NCBI GenBank assembly: GCA_900549185.1
Contig: URNM01000023.1
Location: 1-18,166 of the forward strand
Direction: 5' to 3'
DNA length: 18,166 bases
Source of the DNA: an uncultured Collinsella sp.
GTDB taxonomy: Bacteria > Actinomycetota > Coriobacteriia > Coriobacteriales > Coriobacteriaceae
A program made the position numbers and the translations under genes. This document shows positions 1 through 6,448 of the stretch, one piece after another. How positions within the stretch are numbered: position 1 is the stretch's first letter; each line of letters begins with the position of its first letter. The notes beneath the pieces are model-generated. The model was not told the DNA's origin, did no database searches, and saw nothing but the letters and a program-made list of their open reading frames with translations.

Positions 1-47
1 CTACACTCGACTAGTCGTCGGCAGCGTCAGATGTGTATAAGAGACAG
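1..47 (+). other. Illumina Nextera read-1 adapter with P5 end and i5 index (not genomic)
   Basis: Positions 15-47 match the 33-base Nextera read-1 transposase adapter, ending in the mosaic-end bases GATGTGTATAAGAGACAG. Positions 1-6 (CTACAC) match the last six bases of the P5 flow-cell oligo, and the eight bases between them (7-14, TCGACTAG) sit exactly where the i5 barcode belongs and match the barcode I know as S513. This is library sequence left on the contig end, so biological sequence starts at 48. Open reading frames crossing it give peptide tags such as MCIRDS and SYTHLTLPTT, which are adapter translations. Confidence 0.97.
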
Positions 48-822
48 CGTCGGTTGCGTCGTTGGAGAGGAACTCGCTGCAGTAGTTGAGGCCGACGATG
101 CCGCCCATGTCGCGAATGGTGCGGAACTGGTCGTCGGTGAGGTTGCGCTTGACGCCGCAAACCGCGCGGGAGTTGGAGTGGCTGGCGACGAAGGGGCGTG
201 TGGCGTGGGCGACAACCTCGTCAAAGCACTCATCGTTGAGGTGGGAGACGTCGAGTACCATGCCGGCGTGCTCCATCTGCGCAAGCGCCTCGATGCCGGC
301 GGCGGTGAGGCCGGCGTGGGTATCGTGTCCGCTCGCGAGCGGTCCCTGCGCGTTCCAGCTGAGTGATGACATGAGTACGCCCAAGCTCTTGAGCACCTCG
401 ATCAGCGCGGGGTCCTCGGCAAAGAACGTGGCGTTTTCGATGGTGTGGATGCAAGCGACCTTGCCGTCTTTGAGCGCAGGGCGAATGTCAGCGGTGCTGC
501 GTACGTTGACCATGCGGTCGTGGTTGAGCATGGCCTGGCCGCTCATGTGCGCCATGATTTGCGCCTGGAAGCGCGCGGCGTGGGCGGTGGGAATCTCGTC
601 GGGGACAAACGTGGCGAAGCACTGTGCCCACGGCGTGTTGCCGATCTTTGCGAGCGAGATGGCGCAGGCGTTGCCCTCGATGAGGTCGAAATCTTGCGGA
701 TGCGTCTCGTCGCCGGGGAAATAGCCGTCGGTGCCGGCGGTAAAGCGCAGGTCGAGATCGAGCGTGGCCCAGCCGATGCGGTCGGCGGTGTCGCAGTGTA
801 GGTCAAATACGGGGTATGCCAT
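48..822 (-). CDS. Membrane dipeptidase (peptidase M19 family), C-terminus cut by contig end
   Basis: This is a zinc-dependent dipeptidase of the renal dipeptidase (M19) family, which cleaves short peptides including D-amino-acid dipeptides. The start MAYPVFDLHCDT carries the family's metal-binding HxD (His9, Asp11). The bridging glutamate is in HTIEN (Glu129), and further ligands are in LDVSHLND (His194) and ASHSNSRAV (His215), followed by the usual RNLTDDQ. I chose the ATG at 820-822 because GGAGG lies five bases upstream and it begins right at the conserved N-terminus; an in-frame start ten codons earlier has no such support. No signal peptide is visible, so it is probably cytoplasmic. About 258 residues are genomic. 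The family is usually over 300, so the end is missing, and the apparent tail SYTHLTLPTTSRV before a stop is adapter translation. Confidence 0.92.
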
Positions 823-942
823 GGTTCCTCCGGTTGCAGCGTTTCTTTGCAAACTGTCATTGAATTGTATGACTAGGGTATAGTTAGCGCCATATGTTCA
901 TGGCGGCCCGCGTTGTGCGCCGCCCTTATCACGGAGGTTACC
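823..942. promoter_or_regulatory. Divergent intergenic region between dipeptidase and slyD
   Basis: This 120-base gap must hold promoters for both flanking genes. A -10-like TATAGT lies at 879-884 on the plus strand, but there is no convincing -35 at 16-18 bases. On the minus strand a TACAAT-like hexamer lies within 864-871, again without a clear -35. The slyD ribosome binding site GGAGG is at 933-937. I see no operator palindrome. Confidence 0.25.
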
Positions 943-1371
943 ATGTCCAACCAGGGCAAGAAGGTCAAGACCCATTATCGCGGCACGCTCGACGACGGCA
1001 CGCAGTTCGATAGCTCCTACGATCGCGGCGAGCCGCTGGAGTTCACCTGCGGCGCCGGCCAGATGATCAAGGGCTTCGACGCCGCCGTGGTCGACATGCA
1101 GGTGGGCGAGAAGAAGACCGTGCACATTCCTGCTGCCGATGCCTACGGCGAGCACAATCCCGAGATGGTTCTGACCTTCCCGGCCGAACAGGTTCCCAAC
1201 ATCGAGCAGATCGAGAAGGGCATGAAGCTCTTCCTGTCCACGCCGAGCGGCATGCCCGTCCCCGCCGTGGTCATCGACGTGACGCCCGAGGCCGTGACGC
1301 TCGACGCCAACCACGAGCTTGCCGGCAAGGATCTCAACTTTGATATCGAGCTTGTTGAGGTCGAGGGTTAG
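943..1371 (+). CDS. slyD: SlyD-like FKBP-type peptidyl-prolyl cis-trans isomerase
   Basis: A cytoplasmic prolyl isomerase and chaperone of the SlyD branch of FKBPs, 142 residues. The split FKBP domain is visible: N-terminal strands with HYRGTLDDGTQFDSS (11-25), the loop GAGQMIKGFDAAV (37-49), and the C-terminal closing strands NHELAGKDLNFDIELVEV (123-140). Between them (about 69-122, beginning DAYGEHNPEMV) is the insert-in-flap chaperone domain characteristic of SlyD. The histidine/cysteine-rich metal-binding tail of E. coli SlyD is absent; the protein stops right after the FKBP fold. The start at 943 has GGAGG five bases upstream, whereas an earlier in-frame start has none. Three bases separate its stop from the next gene, a UreE-like nickel chaperone, so the two are almost certainly co-transcribed. 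This suggests a role in nickel-enzyme maturation, as SlyD has for hydrogenase in E. coli (inference). Confidence 0.9.
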   Translation: MSNQGKKVKTHYRGTLDDGTQFDSSYDRGEPLEFTCGAGQMIKGFDAAVVDMQVGEKKTVHIPAADAYGEHNPEMVLTFPAEQVPNIEQIEKGMKLFLSTPSGMPVPAVVIDVTPEAVTLDANHELAGKDLNFDIELVEVEG

Positions 1372-1374
1372 AGT

Positions 1375-1953
1375 ATGCCTGAACGCTTGGTTTCGACGAC
1401 ATGCTTGGGAAATCTCAACGATCCGTCCTATGAACTCCTGCTTCGCCGGAAGTTGGGCGGCGTCTTTGAAGTTGACGAGCTGCTGCTCGATTGGGACCAG
1501 GCTGATGTGTACGCGTTTGTGGGCGTGACGGAGCTGGGGCGCACGGTCGATGTTCGGCTGGATGCTGCCGACGGCGGTCGTCTTGCCGACGGCGACGTGC
1601 TCGCCATCGACCGTTCGGGCATGGTGCCCGTGGCGGTTGTCGTGCGCCTGCGCAGCGCCGAGGTCTATTTGGTCGAAGTCGACCGCATGGACCCGATTGC
1701 GCTCGCGCATACATGCTGGGAGATTGGCAATATGCACGCGCCGCTTTTCCGAGGCGATTCGGACGAGCATACCGTGCGCATGTATACGCCGGTGCAGCCT
1801 GTTTTGGGCCGCATGCTTCGGGGCGTCGAGGGTGTTCGGCTCACGGTGGTCACACGCGAGTTCGATGCCAGCCGACGCTTTGCATCGAGCGCGGCGGATG
1901 TCGTTGTGAGTATGGCTCCAGACTTTACGATCGTAAAGAAGGCGCGCGGTTAG
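1375..1953 (+). CDS. ureE: UreE-like nickel metallochaperone
   Basis: 192 residues resembling the urease accessory protein UreE, which delivers nickel. The N-terminal UreE domain shows VDVRLDAADGGRLADGDVL (58-76). The C-terminal metal-binding domain shows LAHTCWEIGNMHAPL (110-124), which lines up with the LAKACYHLGNRHVPL segment of Klebsiella UreE, followed by VLGRMLRG (143-150) where UreE has VLDDMLRQ. The conserved dimer-interface nickel ligand (His96 of Klebsiella UreE) is kept as His121. The position of His91 is Glu117, and the later HHDH pair and His-rich tail are missing, so only the essential site remains. It starts three bases after slyD with GAGGG upstream. No urease gene is in the window, so the client could be urease elsewhere or another nickel enzyme such as hydrogenase (inference). 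Confidence 0.82.
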   Translation: MPERLVSTTCLGNLNDPSYELLLRRKLGGVFEVDELLLDWDQADVYAFVGVTELGRTVDVRLDAADGGRLADGDVLAIDRSGMVPVAVVVRLRSAEVYLVEVDRMDPIALAHTCWEIGNMHAPLFRGDSDEHTVRMYTPVQPVLGRMLRGVEGVRLTVVTREFDASRRFASSAADVVVSMAPDFTIVKKARG

Positions 1954-1964
1954 CGTGCGTATGC

Positions 1965-2007
1965 GTAAGACGGACTTTGAGAGGCAACTATTCAAAGTCC
2001 GTCTTAC
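1965..2007 (+). repeat. Long perfect intergenic hairpin (16-bp arms), possible terminator
   Basis: The arm GTAAGACGGACTTTGA (1965-1980) is repeated in perfect inverted form at 1992-2007 around an 11-base loop. It starts 11 bases after the ureE-like stop and ends 29 bases before the next start. No T-tract follows on the plus strand, so it is not a textbook terminator. It could still end transcription, protect an mRNA end, or be one of a family of intergenic hairpins (others at 2836-2909 and 12731-12791). Confidence 0.85.
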
Positions 2008-2036
2008 TGTTGATGAGGTGCTTTGGGGGAAAGCAT

Positions 2037-2834
2037 ATGGGTCTTGAGGGAATCAAGCTGATTGCATGCGATTTGGACGGCACGTTGCTGCATCCGGGGG
2101 AGCACGAGCCGCGTTCCGAGGCCTTTGAGCTCATCGACGAGCTGCATCGTCGCGGCATTGTGTTTATGCCGGCGAGTGGCCGTCAATATGCGAGTTTGCG
2201 CTACCTGTTTGCCCCGGTGGCCGATGAACTCGCCTATGTATGTGAAAACGGAGCCCTGGTGATGAGCGAGGGACGTGCCGTTGTCAAGCGTTCCATGGAG
2301 CGTGGCCTTGCTATGGATATTGCGAATGCCGTGGTCGCCTATCCCCATGCCGACGTTACCCTTTCCTGCGAGGGGCACCTTTACACCATGAGCGGCAACG
2401 ATGCGTTCGTCGACCATTTGCGCTATGAGGTCCACTGCGATGTGGCGGTGGTCGATCGTCCCGAGGACATCGACGAGGACGTCATTAAGATTGCGTTTCA
2501 AACGCCCGAGGTGGATCAGCCGGCGGCCTTGGAGTATTTCGAGCGCCTCTTTAGCGACCGCGTCGACGTGATGACGTCGGGAACCGAATGGACGGACTTT
2601 ATCGGTTTCGGTTCGGGCAAGGGCTCCGCGCTTGCCGATTACGGTCGTGCCCTGGGTATTTCGCCCGATGAGATGATGGCGTTTGGCGATAACGAAAACG
2701 ACCGCGACATGCTCAACGTAGTGGGCCATCCCTATCTGATGGAGAGCTGCAACCCCTCTATGCGTGGCATCAACGACCGCGTCCGCTACGTGCACACGGT
2801 CGAAGAAGAACTGCGCCGCCTGCTTGCCGAGTAG
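2037..2834 (+). CDS. Cof-type HAD-IIB family phosphatase
   Basis: A 265-residue haloacid-dehalogenase superfamily hydrolase of the Cof/YidA type, which dephosphorylates small phosphorylated metabolites such as sugar phosphates or flavin-related compounds; the substrate cannot be read from sequence. All four HAD motifs are present: motif I CDLDGTLL with Asp12 (nucleophile) and Asp14; motif II PASGR with Ser47; the motif III lysine in GSGKGSAL (Lys195); and motif IV GDNENDRDM (217-225) with the magnesium-binding Asp218 and Asp222. The region between motifs II and III is the C2B cap. The ATG at 2037 is preceded by GGGGGA six bases upstream. The reading frame is open further upstream, but that extension crosses the hairpin and has no homology. 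It is transcribed alone or by read-through past the hairpin. Confidence 0.9.
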   Translation: MGLEGIKLIACDLDGTLLHPGEHEPRSEAFELIDELHRRGIVFMPASGRQYASLRYLFAPVADELAYVCENGALVMSEGRAVVKRSMERGLAMDIANAVVAYPHADVTLSCEGHLYTMSGNDAFVDHLRYEVHCDVAVVDRPEDIDEDVIKIAFQTPEVDQPAALEYFERLFSDRVDVMTSGTEWTDFIGFGSGKGSALADYGRALGISPDEMMAFGDNENDRDMLNVVGHPYLMESCNPSMRGINDRVRYVHTVEEELRRLLAE

Positions 2835-2835
2835 G

Positions 2836-2909
2836 CTTTCGAGACATACCTGGAAATGTACTGTTTGCTGTAGCGGATGGGAAAGTAGATTTGCAGGCAT
2901 GTCTCAAAG
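2836..2909. repeat. Long imperfect intergenic hairpin between convergent genes
   Basis: The 22-base arm at 2841-2862 (GAGACATACCTGG...) pairs with 2884-2905 with three mismatches. The pairing extends by four more pairs (CTTT 2836-2839 with AAAG 2906-2909) if C2840 is bulged. The 21-base loop is GTTTGCTGTAGCGGATGGGAA. It fills nearly the whole gap between the HAD phosphatase and the Fur-like gene, which converge here, so it may act as a bidirectional terminator, although neither side has a long T-tract. Its loop resembles that of the hairpin at 12731-12791. Confidence 0.8.
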
Positions 2910-2910
2910 A

Positions 2911-3243
2911 CTACCGGCAGTCGGGGCAGAGCCCCTCGAAGATGGTGTAGTGCGACGAGACGTGCCAGCCGATTTGCTCGGACGCCTTGGCGTCGAGCTG
3001 GGTATCGAAGGGGAGTGGCACGTCGATGACGCGGCTGCACGAGGTGCAGATGACATGCGCATGCGGCTCGATGGTGCGATCGAAGCGACTCCCGCCCGGC
3101 GTCTTGATGGAGAGGATCTCGCCGGCGTCGGCCAAGAGATTGAGATTGCGGTAGACCGTGCCGCGGCTGATTTTGTCATCCTGTTCGCGCACGGCGTCAA
3201 GAACCAGCTTTCGCTGCCTGGTATTCCTTCTTTGCACCGCCAT
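2911..3243 (-). CDS. Fur/PerR-family metalloregulator with an apparent internal deletion in the DNA-binding domain
   Basis: 110 residues, against roughly 140-150 for the family. Retained features: the end of the winged helix ISRGTVYRNLNLLADAGEI (25-43); the structural zinc site CTSC (66-69) and CPDC (106-109); and regulatory-metal ligands matching PerR Asp85, His91, His93 and Asp104, here Asp55, His61, His63 and Asp74. Compared with Bacillus PerR, the stretch between the first helix (RQRKLVLDAV) and the recognition helix is about 16 residues short. The missing part is the HPTADDIY-like helix, which carries the fifth ligand, His37. The gap is in frame, so the rest reads normally. Without that helix DNA binding and peroxide or metal sensing are doubtful. 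It could be a degenerate gene or an assembly collapse between short repeats. GAGGCG lies upstream of the ATG, and the gene is 61 bases downstream of acyP. Confidence 0.85.
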   Translation of the reverse strand: MAVQRRNTRQRKLVLDAVREQDDKISRGTVYRNLNLLADAGEILSIKTPGGSRFDRTIEPHAHVICTSCSRVIDVPLPFDTQLDAKASEQIGWHVSSHYTIFEGLCPDCR

Positions 3244-3279
3244 GCGCCTCGCCTCTTTTCTATCAACGGTCGTAGGTAA

Positions 3280-3308
3280 ATGATACCGTATTTAGCACAC
3301 AATACTAA
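3280..3308 (-). promoter_or_regulatory. Candidate promoter of the Fur/PerR-like gene
   Basis: On the minus strand TTAGTA (3303-3308) and TATCAT (3280-3285) are exactly 17 bases apart in an AT-rich pocket that stands out from its GC-rich surroundings. The -35 overlaps the last codons of acyP. An imperfect dyad CATTATT/AGTATTG (about 3299-3312) overlaps the -35 and is vaguely like a PerR or Fur box, which would fit autoregulation, but the match is weak. Confidence 0.4.
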
Positions 3309-3715
3309 TAATGAGGACTGAAACCGTCTTCATTGGCAAGTGTGGCTCGGGCCTGGGCGTCTACGAGGCGAAAACGTGTCCCCATGCGCTCGTAGGAGGC
3401 ATGAAGCGCCTCGAGCTGAGACGCGATGTTTGTCGGCGTGCCCTGTAGCTCCATCTCAACCGAACCGTCTTCCATATTGCGCACCCAGCCGGTGAGGGAG
3501 CGCGCCTGTGCGAGGTTGGTGTTGGTAAAGCGAAAGCCGACGCCCTGGACTTGGCCCTCCCAGCGCAGGAAATAGCGCAGGGGAGTGTCTTGAGTGGCCT
3601 CGTCGCTTGCGAGCACAGTAAGCCTGCGGCGCAGCTCAAGCTCGACGTTTGATGGTTTTTGAGGCTCTCGACTGCCGCCGGTGACGCTGGAGAAGAACGT
3701 ATCGAAGAGGCCCAT
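3305..3715 (-). CDS. acyP: Acylphosphatase-domain protein with N-terminal extension
   Basis: 136 residues. The C-terminal 90 form an acylphosphatase domain, which hydrolyses the carboxyl-phosphate bond of small acyl phosphates: the signature GQVQGVGFRF (54-63) with catalytic Arg62, then GWVRNMEDGSVE (76-87) with Asn80. About 45 residues precede it (MGLFDTFFSSVTGGSREPQ...), which the usual 90-residue enzyme lacks; this segment is polar and I do not recognise it. The start is chosen because MGLFDTFF begins two bases after the stop of the upstream oxidoreductase (TAG CG ATG), giving tight translational coupling. The longer open frame would overlap that gene by over 130 bases. The ribosome binding site is weak (AGGC), consistent with coupling. 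Confidence 0.88.
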   Translation of the reverse strand: MGLFDTFFSSVTGGSREPQKPSNVELELRRRLTVLASDEATQDTPLRYFLRWEGQVQGVGFRFTNTNLAQARSLTGWVRNMEDGSVEMELQGTPTNIASQLEALHASYERMGTRFRLVDAQARATLANEDGFSPHY

Positions 3716-3717
3716 CG

Positions 3718-4824
3718 CTATGCCTGCTTGCCTGCGTCGGCCGGGAAGGTTATGCCGGCCTGCTGGCGCACGGCATCCATGATGCGCAGCGAGACGAGCG
3801 TGACATCGCGGTAGTGGCCAAGCTCGTGGCGTCCCGCCGGGGTCTCCCAAATCTCTTCCTTAACGTTATCGATGCCGTCGATGGCGGTGATAAAGTCCGC
3901 GAGCTCGTATTCCATAGTGTTGCTAGATTTGGGCAGGTCGAGCACGCGGCCGTGGTCGCCCTGTTCGCGCGGTGCCTCGGTCGCCGAGCCGCGTACGACA
4001 TCGCCGCGATAGTCGATGCGGACGTTGCGGGGCGTGGACAGATGGTCAATCTGGATAGTGCCACGCTCGCCTTCGATCTGCGAGGGCAGCAGGTCATTCG
4101 TAATTTTGGAGTGTGCAAGCTCGACGGAAATGCGGCCTCCGCCATAACTGGCGAGAATGGAGCCGCAGCCGTCGATGGGACCATGGGTGAGCTCTTGCGT
4201 TGAGGGGTCGAGCAGCGTGGTCATGCTGGTGAGGCCGGAGGGCATGCCGAAAATCTCGACCATGGGCTCGACGGTGTAGACGCCAATGTCCATGAGGGAG
4301 CCCGAGGCCATGTGGCAGTCGAAGATATTGGTGGCGCGCCCCGCGAGAACCTCGTTGTAGCGCGAGGAATATTTGCCAAAGCGCAATGAGGCGCGGCGGA
4401 TGGGCACAATCTCGCCCAGGGCGTCCTCGACGGCGTGGAAAGCGGGGTCATGGAGCGGGCGCATGGCCTCGAGGGCTACGACGCCCGCCGCCTCGGCTGC
4501 ACGAAAGACCTCGAGCGCCTGCGCCTCGGTGGCACAAAAGGGCTTTTCGACGATAACGTGCTTGCCGCCGGCGATACAGGCGAGCGCCTGCTCGTAGTGG
4601 AGCGCATTGGGGCTGCCGATGTAGACGGCGTCGACGTCGGCGGCGGACGCAAGCTCGTCAAGCGCGGTGAAGTTACGCTCGCCGCCGTGCTTAGTGGTGA
4701 AGGCGGCGCCGCGATCTGCATCGCGCGAGAGCGTGCCCACAAACGCGGCTTGGTCGTTGGCGTTGACGACCTGGATAAAGTCGTCGGTAATCATGGATGT
4801 GCCGATGGTCGCTATACGCAGCAT
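3718..4824 (-). CDS. Gfo/Idh/MocA family NAD(P)-dependent oxidoreductase
   Basis: 368 residues. The N-terminal Rossmann fold starts MLRIATIGTSMIT; the IGTS form replaces the classic GxGxxG and occurs in a subgroup of the family. Next come SPNALH (71-76) and the catalytic VEKPFC (92-97) with Lys94. The C-terminal substrate domain holds the conserved GSLMDIGVYTVEPM (175-188) with Asp179. Such enzymes oxidise or reduce sugars, inositols or related polyols; the substrate is unknown. The start at 4824 has GAGGGGG upstream. It leads a likely operon with acyP (two-base gap). A TATAAA hexamer lies at 4847-4852 on the minus strand as a possible -10, with no good -35. Confidence 0.9.
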   Translation of the reverse strand: MLRIATIGTSMITDDFIQVVNANDQAAFVGTLSRDADRGAAFTTKHGGERNFTALDELASAADVDAVYIGSPNALHYEQALACIAGGKHVIVEKPFCATEAQALEVFRAAEAAGVVALEAMRPLHDPAFHAVEDALGEIVPIRRASLRFGKYSSRYNEVLAGRATNIFDCHMASGSLMDIGVYTVEPMVEIFGMPSGLTSMTTLLDPSTQELTHGPIDGCGSILASYGGGRISVELAHSKITNDLLPSQIEGERGTIQIDHLSTPRNVRIDYRGDVVRGSATEAPREQGDHGRVLDLPKSSNTMEYELADFITAIDGIDNVKEEIWETPAGRHELGHYRDVTLVSLRIMDAVRQQAGITFPADAGKQA

Positions 4825-4899
4825 GTATCCCCCTCGTGCCGTTCGGTTTATAGGATGAGTGTAGCGCGAGGGGGCAGGAAATAGCGTGCGAAAACGCCG

Positions 4900-5385
4900 T
4901 TACAGGTCGCTCTCGTTAAAGCCGGTGTCGATATCGAGGTTGCTGCCATCGGCCGCCGTGGTGGCAAGCTCGTCGCAGCGCTCGTTGAGCTCATGGCCGG
5001 CGTGGCCCTTAACCCAGATGAACTCCACTTTGTGCTTGCTCTTTGCGGTGAGCAGGCGCTCCCACAGGTCGCGGTTCTTGACGGGCTGCTTGTTGGCGGT
5101 TTTCCATCCGCGCTTTTTCCAGCCGTCAATCCAGTGCTTGTTAAAGGCGTTGACGACGTACTGCGAGTCGGAATGAACTTCGACCTCGCAGGGGCGGTTG
5201 AGCGCCTCGAGCGCCACGATGACGGCCATGAGCTCCATGCGGTTGTTGGTGGTCTTGGCGTAACCACGCGAAAGCTCGGAGGTGAAGGTCTTGCCGGCGG
5301 GGTTGGTGTATTTGAGCACGGCGCCGTAGCCGCCGCGTCCCGGGTTTGATCGGGCCGAGCCGTCGGTATAGATGATGACCTTCAC
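4900..5385 (-). CDS. rnhA: Ribonuclease HI
   Basis: 161 residues. This enzyme cuts the RNA strand of RNA-DNA hybrids, removing R-loops and primers. The catalytic acidic residues are all present: Asp8 in YTDGSARSNPG, Glu51 in NNRMELMA, Asp73 in HSDSQYVVNA, and Asp138 in ERCDELA. His128 lies in the flexible loop KGHAGH. A basic handle region (WKKRGWKTANKQPVKNRDLW, 89-108) shows it is the RNase HI type with substrate-binding handle. I start it at the GTG at 5383-5385 because AAAGGA lies five bases upstream and the protein then begins VKVIIYTDGS. The in-frame ATG 19 codons earlier adds unrelated residues. It lies 63 bases downstream of the LysR gene; a TACAAT hexamer at 5424-5429 (minus) could be its own -10. 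Confidence 0.93.
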   Translation of the reverse strand: MKVIIYTDGSARSNPGRGGYGAVLKYTNPAGKTFTSELSRGYAKTTNNRMELMAVIVALEALNRPCEVEVHSDSQYVVNAFNKHWIDGWKKRGWKTANKQPVKNRDLWERLLTAKSKHKVEFIWVKGHAGHELNERCDELATTAADGSNLDIDTGFNESDL

Positions 5386-5448
5386 ATGGTTCCTTTCGTT
5401 GGGTACGTTTCGTGTGAGTGACCATTGTAGCGCCATGCCCACCGGGGG

Positions 5449-6387
5449 CTAGCAATCTACGATTTCTACCCCGTCTTCTGACAGTTGGTCGGCATGGATG
5501 ATGCTGTTGAGTTCGTCGAGGTATTGCTGCAAGAGGGGAGAGGGCTTGCGATCGTCATGCATGATGTAGCCCACATGCATCGTCGGGGCGTCTGCCAAGG
5601 GGATCGAGGCCATGCCCCACTGCATTTCGCTGGAGAGGACGCCGGTCGACAGTGCATAGCCGTTCGAGGTGATGAGCAGGTTGGTGAGCGTCCCACGGTC
5701 GGATACGCGGATATTGCGGTTGCAGGGAATATAGCTAAACGGTTCCTCGGCGTAATAGAAGGAATTAGAGGTGCCCTGCTCAAAGCTATAGCGCGTATAG
5801 GGCGTGAGGTCGGCAAGCGACAGCTGCGGGCGGTGGGCGAGCGGGTGGCGTTCGCTGACGAACACGTGGACTTTCGCATCAAAGAGGGGATGAAAGCTCG
5901 CTCGGGCATCGGTAAAGGCCTTCTGCAAGACACGGGTATTAAAGTCGTCCAGATAGAGGATGCCGATGTCGCTGCGAAACGCGCGTACGTCGTCGATGAT
6001 CTGCGCCGTGGTGGTCTCGCGCATGATGAACTCGAACTTGCTGTCGCGGCAGCGCTCGACTACGTTGACAAAGGCCTCGACCGAAAACGCGTAGTGTTGG
6101 GCCGAGATGGCGAGGCGGGCCTGAGGTGTACCGCCGTCCTCGTAGCGGGCCTCGAGCATGTCGGCCTGCTCTACGACCTGGCGTGCATAACCCAAAAGCT
6201 CGGTGCCGTCGTTGGTGAGTGCAACACCGCGGCTAGAGCGCGTAAAGATCTCCAGATGGAGCTCCTGCTCCAGGCTTTTGACGGCATTGGAGATATTGGA
6301 CTGTGCCGTATAGAGGCGCTGAGCTGCGGCGTTGATTGAGCCGGATTCTGCCACGGCGATCAGAAAACGAAGCTGCTGGAGGGTCAT
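5449..6387 (-). CDS. LysR-family transcriptional regulator, probable regulator of metY
   Basis: 312 residues. The N-terminal winged helix-turn-helix is classic LysR: MTLQQLRFLIAVAESGSINA, then AAQRLYTAQSNISNAVKSLE (21-40) and IFTRSSRGVALT. The rest is a periplasmic-binding-protein-like effector domain (about 90-295) with the sub-family feature of long aromatic stretches (YSFEQGTSNSFYYAEEPFSYI, about 201-221, given here as the region only by its ends). It is transcribed divergently from metY with a 275-base gap, the usual arrangement for a LysR protein controlling its neighbour. The gap holds a LysR-type site at 6404-6426. The best guess is a sulfur amino acid regulator in the style of CysB/CmbR; the ligand cannot be told. 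The start has AAAGGA 11 bases upstream, a rather wide spacing. Confidence 0.9.
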   Translation of the reverse strand: MTLQQLRFLIAVAESGSINAAAQRLYTAQSNISNAVKSLEQELHLEIFTRSSRGVALTNDGTELLGYARQVVEQADMLEARYEDGGTPQARLAISAQHYAFSVEAFVNVVERCRDSKFEFIMRETTTAQIIDDVRAFRSDIGILYLDDFNTRVLQKAFTDARASFHPLFDAKVHVFVSERHPLAHRPQLSLADLTPYTRYSFEQGTSNSFYYAEEPFSYIPCNRNIRVSDRGTLTNLLITSNGYALSTGVLSSEMQWGMASIPLADAPTMHVGYIMHDDRKPSPLLQQYLDELNSIIHADQLSEDGVEIVDC

Positions 6388-6403
6388 CGGCGCCCGTCCT
6401 TTC

Positions 6404-6426
6404 GATAGCTATCTAAAAAACCGATA
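6404..6426. promoter_or_regulatory. Candidate LysR operator in the lysR-metY gap
   Basis: A perfect 10-base palindrome GATAGCTATC (6404-6413) overlaps TATC-N9-GATA (6410-6426), which satisfies the LysR consensus T-N11-A and the more specific ATC-N9-GAT form. It sits about 23 bases upstream of the metY -35 and about 17 bases upstream of the LysR start codon, so one bound regulator could activate metY and repress its own gene. Confidence 0.55.
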
Positions 6427-6448
6427 ACAGGTTAGCGCTTTTAAGTGA

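Noticed and set aside
31..366. A plus-strand frame starting MCIRDS over the dipeptidase gene
   Set aside because: The start lies in Nextera adapter and the remainder is antisense to the M19 gene.
898..1995. A 365-residue open frame antisense to slyD and ureE
   Set aside because: It overlaps two genes with clear families and ribosome binding sites, and its translation is His/Arg-rich antisense noise.
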